Shown one piece after another: positions 6,769-10,319 of a stretch of DNA of 10,319 bases. A program made the position numbers and the translations under genes. The notes below the pieces were generated by a model, which was not told the DNA's origin, did not search any database, and saw only the letters and a list, made by a program, of their open reading frames with translations. Within the stretch, counting starts at the first letter, position 1. The number at the start of each line of letters is the position of its first letter. The stretch is from Promethearchaeota archaeon (lineage in GTDB: Archaea; Asgardarchaeota; Lokiarchaeia; Sigynarchaeales; SOKP01): NCBI GenBank assembly GCA_030668025.1, contig DAOUUT010000119.1, positions 1 to 10,319 of the forward strand, read 5' to 3'.

Positions 6769-7860
6769 ATGGGTGATGAAGAACTCACAGGAAATAAGGG
6801 GGAATGGAGTGAAATTTATGTTTTTTTCAAATTATTAGCTGCTGGAGAATTATATGGGGCGGATAAGGATTTACAAAAAATAAAAAATATATTCTATCCA
6901 ATTATTAAGATAATTAGAGACGAGATAAGTGGTAAGTGGGAATATTATAGAAATTCTAAAATCAAAGTTGTGAATGCAGATACTAAAGAAACTTTTAAAG
7001 AATTTCCAGTTGAAATTTTCCACAAAAAAGCAAAAATTTTACTAAAAGAGATAAATGAAGCAAGTTCGAGAACTTTTGCTGTCCCAAGGATTCAAAATTT
7101 CATGAAAACTATAAATTGTCAGACTTTAAAAGCAAATACTCAAGAAAAGCGAGATATTACGCTCGTTGTACATGATTTAAGAACAGGTTTTCAACCGACT
7201 TTAGGATTTAGTATAAAAAGTCAGCTCGGCGGAGCGTCTTCTCTTTTGAATGCCAGTAAATCCACGAACTTTATATACCAAATCAGCATCTTAGATACTA
7301 AAGAAATGGATTCTATAAACTCTATAAAGTCAAATGGAAAAATAAAAAAGCGAATTAAAAAAATTCATGAACTCGGCGGAAAATTTGAATATGTTAAACT
7401 TAATAATGAAACTTTTGAACTGAATTTAAAATTAATCGATTCAAAATTACCAGAAATCTTGAGCGATCTTCTAAGAAGCTATTATAATGGGGAAGGGACT
7501 AGCATGGTAGATCTTATTAAAATCTTAATTAAGAATAATCCATGTGGCTTCAATCTCGAGCAAATACATCCGTTTTATGAATATAAAATAAAGAATTTAC
7601 TTACCGATATTGCTTTGGGAATGACTCCTACAAAAATATGGAACGGTCATTATGACGCCACGGGCGGAATTATTATCGTCCGAGAAGACGGGGAAGTTTT
7701 ATGTTATCATATTTATAATCGAAATGAATTTCAGGATTATTTAGTGAAGAATACAAAACTCGAAACTCCGAGTAGTAGCAGGCATGACTATGGGAAATTA
7801 TATTTGGAAAATGATTCGCTATACTTGAAATTAAATTTACAAATTCGATTTATTAAATAG
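6769..7860 (+). CDS. HpaII-family type II restriction endonuclease
   Basis: 363 residues, close to R.HpaII (about 358). Recognised from the N-terminal GNKGEWSEIYVFFKLLA (8-24), the central GFSIKSQLGGASSLLNA (146-162) with STNFIY (165-170), and the C-terminal DATGGIII...CYHIYNRNEF...SSSRHDYGKLY block typical of this family. The likely PD-(D/E)xK nuclease core is Asp129 or Asp136 with Ser148-Ile149-Lys150, Lys150 being the catalytic lysine candidate; this assignment is inferred from spacing. R.HpaII cuts C^CGG, so CCGG is the predicted target, not proven. A Shine-Dalgarno sequence supports the ATG at 6769. The gene is convergent with the methyltransferase (31-bp gap), an arrangement that keeps the two separately transcribed. 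The frame is intact, so the enzyme is probably functional. Confidence 0.85.
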   Translation: MGDEELTGNKGEWSEIYVFFKLLAAGELYGADKDLQKIKNIFYPIIKIIRDEISGKWEYYRNSKIKVVNADTKETFKEFPVEIFHKKAKILLKEINEASSRTFAVPRIQNFMKTINCQTLKANTQEKRDITLVVHDLRTGFQPTLGFSIKSQLGGASSLLNASKSTNFIYQISILDTKEMDSINSIKSNGKIKKRIKKIHELGGKFEYVKLNNETFELNLKLIDSKLPEILSDLLRSYYNGEGTSMVDLIKILIKNNPCGFNLEQIHPFYEYKIKNLLTDIALGMTPTKIWNGHYDATGGIIIVREDGEVLCYHIYNRNEFQDYLVKNTKLETPSSSRHDYGKLYLENDSLYLKLNLQIRFIK

Positions 7861-7891
7861 TAAATTAAGCAGAATACGAAAAGATACTTAC

Positions 7892-9220
7892 TCAATTAAA
7901 ACTTGTTAATGTTAGTTGATTTTCAGAAGTCTTAAAGATTTCCCGTAAATTTTTAAGAAATTCACTCCTTGATGATGCACTTATTAACTTAATTGCAAAT
8001 TTAACCTGATTTTTATTAATTATTTTAGAAATTTCATATCGTTCCATCACTTGAATTAATTTATCAAAATTTGAGATACGTAAATATTGATTTTTAATAA
8101 AATTTTGAATAGAATTAATAAATTTTATACCCGTTTTGGTGAATGCGTCTCTAATATACATTTTTTCTAGAAGGTTTAATAATTCTTTTTCCTCTTTTTT
8201 TAAATCGAGAACCTCAACTATAATATTATTTTCTAAAGCAATTTTCATCTTTTCCGCAACAGCCTTTATAACTGGGACCGCTACAGAATTACCTAGTTGT
8301 TTATAGGATTGTGTCATTGAAACAGGAAATTTAAAGGAATCAGGAAACCCCTGTAATCTTGCCCATTCTCTCGGAGTCATTTTTCGGAGTCCTTCTTCAT
8401 TTCGCAACTGAATATCATCCCCTTGGCATTTCCAAGCATTCGGTAGGACCTCATCTCTTACAAGATTTCTTTCTCTTCCCATTCCGCCGCATACAAGAGC
8501 ATTAGCAATTCCATCTCTGGGAATAACTTCATACCCAAATCCATTACCTTTAGCTTCATGCCGTGCGCGGTGTTTTTTGAGTCCCTCTAAATATTCATGA
8601 GATAGATAATATTTTTCATTCACTTCCGCTTCAAGAATATCGTCTATTTTTTTATTATTTTTTAAAGGAGTTGGGAATTCAAACTGCATATTTTCTTTAA
8701 ACCCTACAATAAATACTCTTTCACGATTTTGTGGAACTCCGAAATCTTTTGCATTTAATACTTTAACATGAATATGATATCCTAAATCTTCAGTTAAAAC
8801 ATCCTTAATCACTTGAAATGTCCTACCTTTGTAATGATGCTTCAAATGTTTGACATTTTCCAATAAAAATGCATCGGGGTCCTTTTTCTTTAATATTGAT
8901 GCAATATTGAAAAATAATGTCCCCCTTATATCATCAAAACCGCGCTTTTCACCCGCAATTGAAAAGGCTTGACATGGAAATCCTGCGAGTAGAATATCAA
9001 AATCAGGTATGTCATCTGGATTGATTTTTGTTATATCTCCGTAGGGATTTTCTCCAAAATTAGCTTCATATGTATTGCATGCAAATTCATTAATCTCATT
9101 CGCAAAGACAAAATCAATTCTTTCTTTAAAAACTTGTGAAAAACCTAACCCTATCCCCCCAATTCCAGCAAAAAGATCGATTGCTTTAAATACTTTATTT
9201 TTACACTTATTTGTAGACAT
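7892..9220 (-). CDS. C5-cytosine DNA methyltransferase with C-terminal extension (HpaII-system partner)
   Basis: 442 residues. All main motifs of the DCM family are present: I, DLFAGIGGIGLGF (15-27, SAM binding); IV, GFPCQAFS (80-87) with catalytic Cys83; VI, ENV (121-123); VIII, QNRER (164-168); the target-recognition region around KGNGFGY...CGGMGRERN (224-252); IX, MTPREWARLQGFPDSF (281-296); X, QLGNSVAVP (308-316). It should methylate the site cut by the neighbouring endonuclease, predicted CCGG. The core ends near residue 330; about 112 further residues, lysine-rich and helical in character, have no counterpart in the roughly 358-residue M.HpaII and no motif I recognise. The ATG at 9220 has no ribosome site but a strong TATA box 22-31 nt upstream, indicating a leaderless mRNA. 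It lies downstream of dapF on the same strand, 385 bp away. Confidence 0.93.
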   Translation of the reverse strand: MSTNKCKNKVFKAIDLFAGIGGIGLGFSQVFKERIDFVFANEINEFACNTYEANFGENPYGDITKINPDDIPDFDILLAGFPCQAFSIAGEKRGFDDIRGTLFFNIASILKKKDPDAFLLENVKHLKHHYKGRTFQVIKDVLTEDLGYHIHVKVLNAKDFGVPQNRERVFIVGFKENMQFEFPTPLKNNKKIDDILEAEVNEKYYLSHEYLEGLKKHRARHEAKGNGFGYEVIPRDGIANALVCGGMGRERNLVRDEVLPNAWKCQGDDIQLRNEEGLRKMTPREWARLQGFPDSFKFPVSMTQSYKQLGNSVAVPVIKAVAEKMKIALENNIIVEVLDLKKEEKELLNLLEKMYIRDAFTKTGIKFINSIQNFIKNQYLRISNFDKLIQVMERYEISKIINKNQVKFAIKLISASSRSEFLKNLREIFKTSENQLTLTSFN

Positions 9221-9605
9221 TTCTTATCATATAATTCGTAGGTTTATAAAAGAAAATTCTTAAGAAGGGATTAATAATTCCTAAAATATATATGAGGATA
9301 CTCTCTGAGTTTAAAAATTTATCCAAATTCTTTATATCTTAAACTTAAGCACTTTAAATCTCACTTTTTTTTATTATATCCAAAATTATATTAAACAGAT
9401 CAACTAAACTCGTACAAATAGAGATAATTCAATTAAATCAATTCAAATACACATCTAAAAACTAATATCTTTCAATATAAATATGAAATGATTAAGTAGA
9501 AATCTAAATTTGAAATAAATTCTAAGGTTTCTTTTTATTTAGTAAATTCAAAAAAGTTCCATATACTTATTGAATTTTGAAACAATTTTTCAACAATACT
9601 CATAA
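9221..9605. other. gene-free end of the island between methyltransferase and dapF
   Basis: 385 bp, very AT-rich. It contains the methyltransferase promoter (9242-9251) and, at 9535-9603 on the minus strand, a 22-residue ORF whose ATG is only 2 bp past the dapF stop; its codons look like chance sequence. No integrase remnant, tRNA or inverted repeats are apparent. If the island arrived with mobility functions, any trace of them should be sought here. Confidence 0.5.
9242..9251 (-). promoter_or_regulatory. TATA box of the methyltransferase gene
   Basis: Minus-strand TTTTATAAAC centred about 26 nt before the ATG at 9220, the textbook archaeal spacing when transcription begins at the start codon. 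It is the clearest promoter in the window and gives the methyltransferase a supply independent of dapF. Confidence 0.6.
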
Positions 9606-9683
9606 TTAGAATTCAATTCTACTTATTATCCCTTCAAAAACTTTTTCTGCTGGGCCTTCCATAAAAACCGTTTTTCCATTATA
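9606..9683 (-). repeat. 78-bp direct repeat, dapF-side copy
   Basis: This copy forms the last 26 codons of the intact dapF frame. It matches 5843-5920 at 75 of 78 positions in the same orientation; beyond 9683 dapF continues with sequence absent from the other copy, and before 9606 the DNA belongs to the island. Confidence 0.95.
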
Positions 9684-10319
9684 AGTAATTATCAAATCGC
9701 CCCCATCGTTATGGATTGTAATTGGAATATCTTCTTCAAATAATCCTAAAATAGTTCCCGCTACAACAGCAGCGCAAGAACCCGTTCCACACGAATTAGT
9801 AATACCAACACCCCTTTCAAAAACTCTTAGAACCGCTTCCTCTTTAGAAAGAACTTTTACAAATTCTACATTTGTTTTTTTTGGAAAGAGCACGTTAGAT
9901 CCTATAGACGCTCCATATCTATTTAGCTCGTCATCGCTTAATGTCTCACTTGTAAATATAATAGCGTGAGGGTTGCCCATTGAAACTGCTGTGAATTTAA
10001 AGATTCTATCTAAAGCTATTATAGATTCATTAACGCATTGCTTCACAAGATCTTCTAAATCAACTGGGATTTGCTCACAATCTAAAATAGGAGCTCCCAT
10101 ATCGATTTTTACGGATTTAACTTTGCCATCAATTACATTGAGTTTTGCAGCTACAACTCCTTTGAGAGTTTCAATTTCAATTTCGTCTTTTTTATAAATG
10201 TCGTTCTCGTAAATGTATTTAGCAAAACATCGAACGCCATTGCCACACATTTCTGCTTGAGAGCCGTCAGGGTTAAAGATTTTTATCCTTACTTCCGTGT
10301 TTTTTGGATGGCAAACAAA
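9606..10319 (-). CDS. dapF: diaminopimelate epimerase (DapF), N-terminus beyond window edge
   Basis: Interconverts LL- and meso-diaminopimelate by a two-cysteine, cofactor-free mechanism, supplying LysA. The frame is open to the window edge, giving 237 residues here; about 40 N-terminal residues are missing from the usual 270-280. The fragment includes FNPDGSQAEMCGNGVRC (residues 15-31) with the first catalytic Cys25 and GITNSCGTGSCAAVVAG (about 172-188) with the second catalytic Cys177. MGNPHAI (about 114-120) is another family block. An internal ATG at 10250 lies inside the first active-site motif and is not the start. The last 24-26 codons are duplicated at 5843-5920 next to lysA. The reading frame is intact through the duplicated tail, so the enzyme is expected to work. 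Confidence 0.95.
   Translation of the reverse strand, partial: FVCHPKNTEVRIKIFNPDGSQAEMCGNGVRCFAKYIYENDIYKKDEIEIETLKGVVAAKLNVIDGKVKSVKIDMGAPILDCEQIPVDLEDLVKQCVNESIIALDRIFKFTAVSMGNPHAIIFTSETLSDDELNRYGASIGSNVLFPKKTNVEFVKVLSKEEAVLRVFERGVGITNSCGTGSCAAVVAGTILGLFEEDIPITIHNDGGDLIITYNGKTVFMEGPAEKVFEGIISRIEF

Larger units (their letters stand above)
5843..9683. mobile_element. restriction-modification-repair island bounded by dapF-derived direct repeats
   Basis: Three DNA-acting genes (G:T mismatch glycosylase, HpaII-type endonuclease, C5 methyltransferase) and 385 bp of gene-free DNA lie exactly between two direct copies of the dapF 3' end. The flanks, lysA and dapF, are consecutive lysine-pathway genes that would join into an operon if the segment between the repeats were removed by recombination. 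No transposase, integrase, terminal inverted repeat or tRNA is visible. That the unit moved into dapF is inferred from the repeat structure; base composition is not obviously different from its surroundings, so a donor of similar composition is likely. Confidence 0.75.

Noticed and set aside
9535..9603. A 22-residue ORF starting just after the dapF stop
   Set aside because: Too short, no ribosome site, composition like random AT-rich DNA, and it lies at the junction where unrelated sequences were joined.
1..10319. CRISPR arrays, tRNA or rRNA genes, and IS-type terminal inverted repeats
   Set aside because: Scanning both strands showed no regularly spaced repeats, cloverleaf-like segments, or matched inverted ends around any gene.

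Overview
The window is an AT-rich stretch (roughly 30% GC by eye) that looks archaeal. Several genes have TATA-like boxes about 23-28 nt upstream of their start codons and almost no leader; others carry short GAGG-type ribosome binding sites. A small protein with a roadblock/longin-like look (about 2953-3373) and a 7-TM protein resemble, from memory, families common in Asgard archaea (Promethearchaeota, Lokiarchaeia-like). I therefore favour an Asgard genome. This is inference; no rRNA or ribosomal protein gene is present to settle it.

Layout. (1) 1-282, minus: N-terminal part of an ADP-ribosylglycohydrolase, with a palindrome over its probable promoter. (2) 537-2284, plus: dapA-dapB, a two-gene lysine/diaminopimelate operon. 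(3) 2392-4150, minus: a flavodoxin-like protein, a small roadblock/longin-like protein whose start is frameshifted in this sequence, and a 7-TM protein. (4) 4151-4486: gene-free AT-rich DNA. (5) 4487-5800, minus: lysA with a TTG start. (6) 5843-5920, minus: a detached copy of the last 24 codons of dapF. (7) 5927-9220: a three-gene DNA modification/defence island made of a MIG-type G:T mismatch glycosylase (minus), an HpaII-family restriction endonuclease (plus) and a C5-cytosine methyltransferase (minus). (8) 9221-9605: gene-free DNA holding the methyltransferase promoter. (9) 9606-10319, minus: dapF, complete at its C-terminus, with its N-terminus beyond the window edge.

The main result is the structure of the island. 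A 78-bp stretch containing the 3' end of dapF occurs twice in direct orientation, at 5843-5920 and 9606-9683, with 75 of 78 bases identical, and the restriction-modification-repair genes lie exactly between the copies. The simplest reading is that dapF and lysA were once adjacent (dapF stop about 42 bp before the lysA start) and that a cassette of about 3.7 kb entered the 3' end of dapF. dapF was left intact on one side and a dapF tail was stranded beside lysA on the other. No transposase or integrase is visible, so this resembles insertion with long target duplication, or att-site-like reconstitution of a gene 3' end.

How the genes work together. DapA and DapB make tetrahydrodipicolinate, DapF epimerises LL-DAP to meso-DAP, and LysA decarboxylates it to lysine; the intervening aminotransferase step is not encoded here. 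In the island, the methyltransferase should protect the site cut by the endonuclease (CCGG by family analogy). The glycosylase would repair G:T mismatches that arise when the methylated cytosines deaminate, filling the role that Vsr nucleases fill in many bacterial systems.
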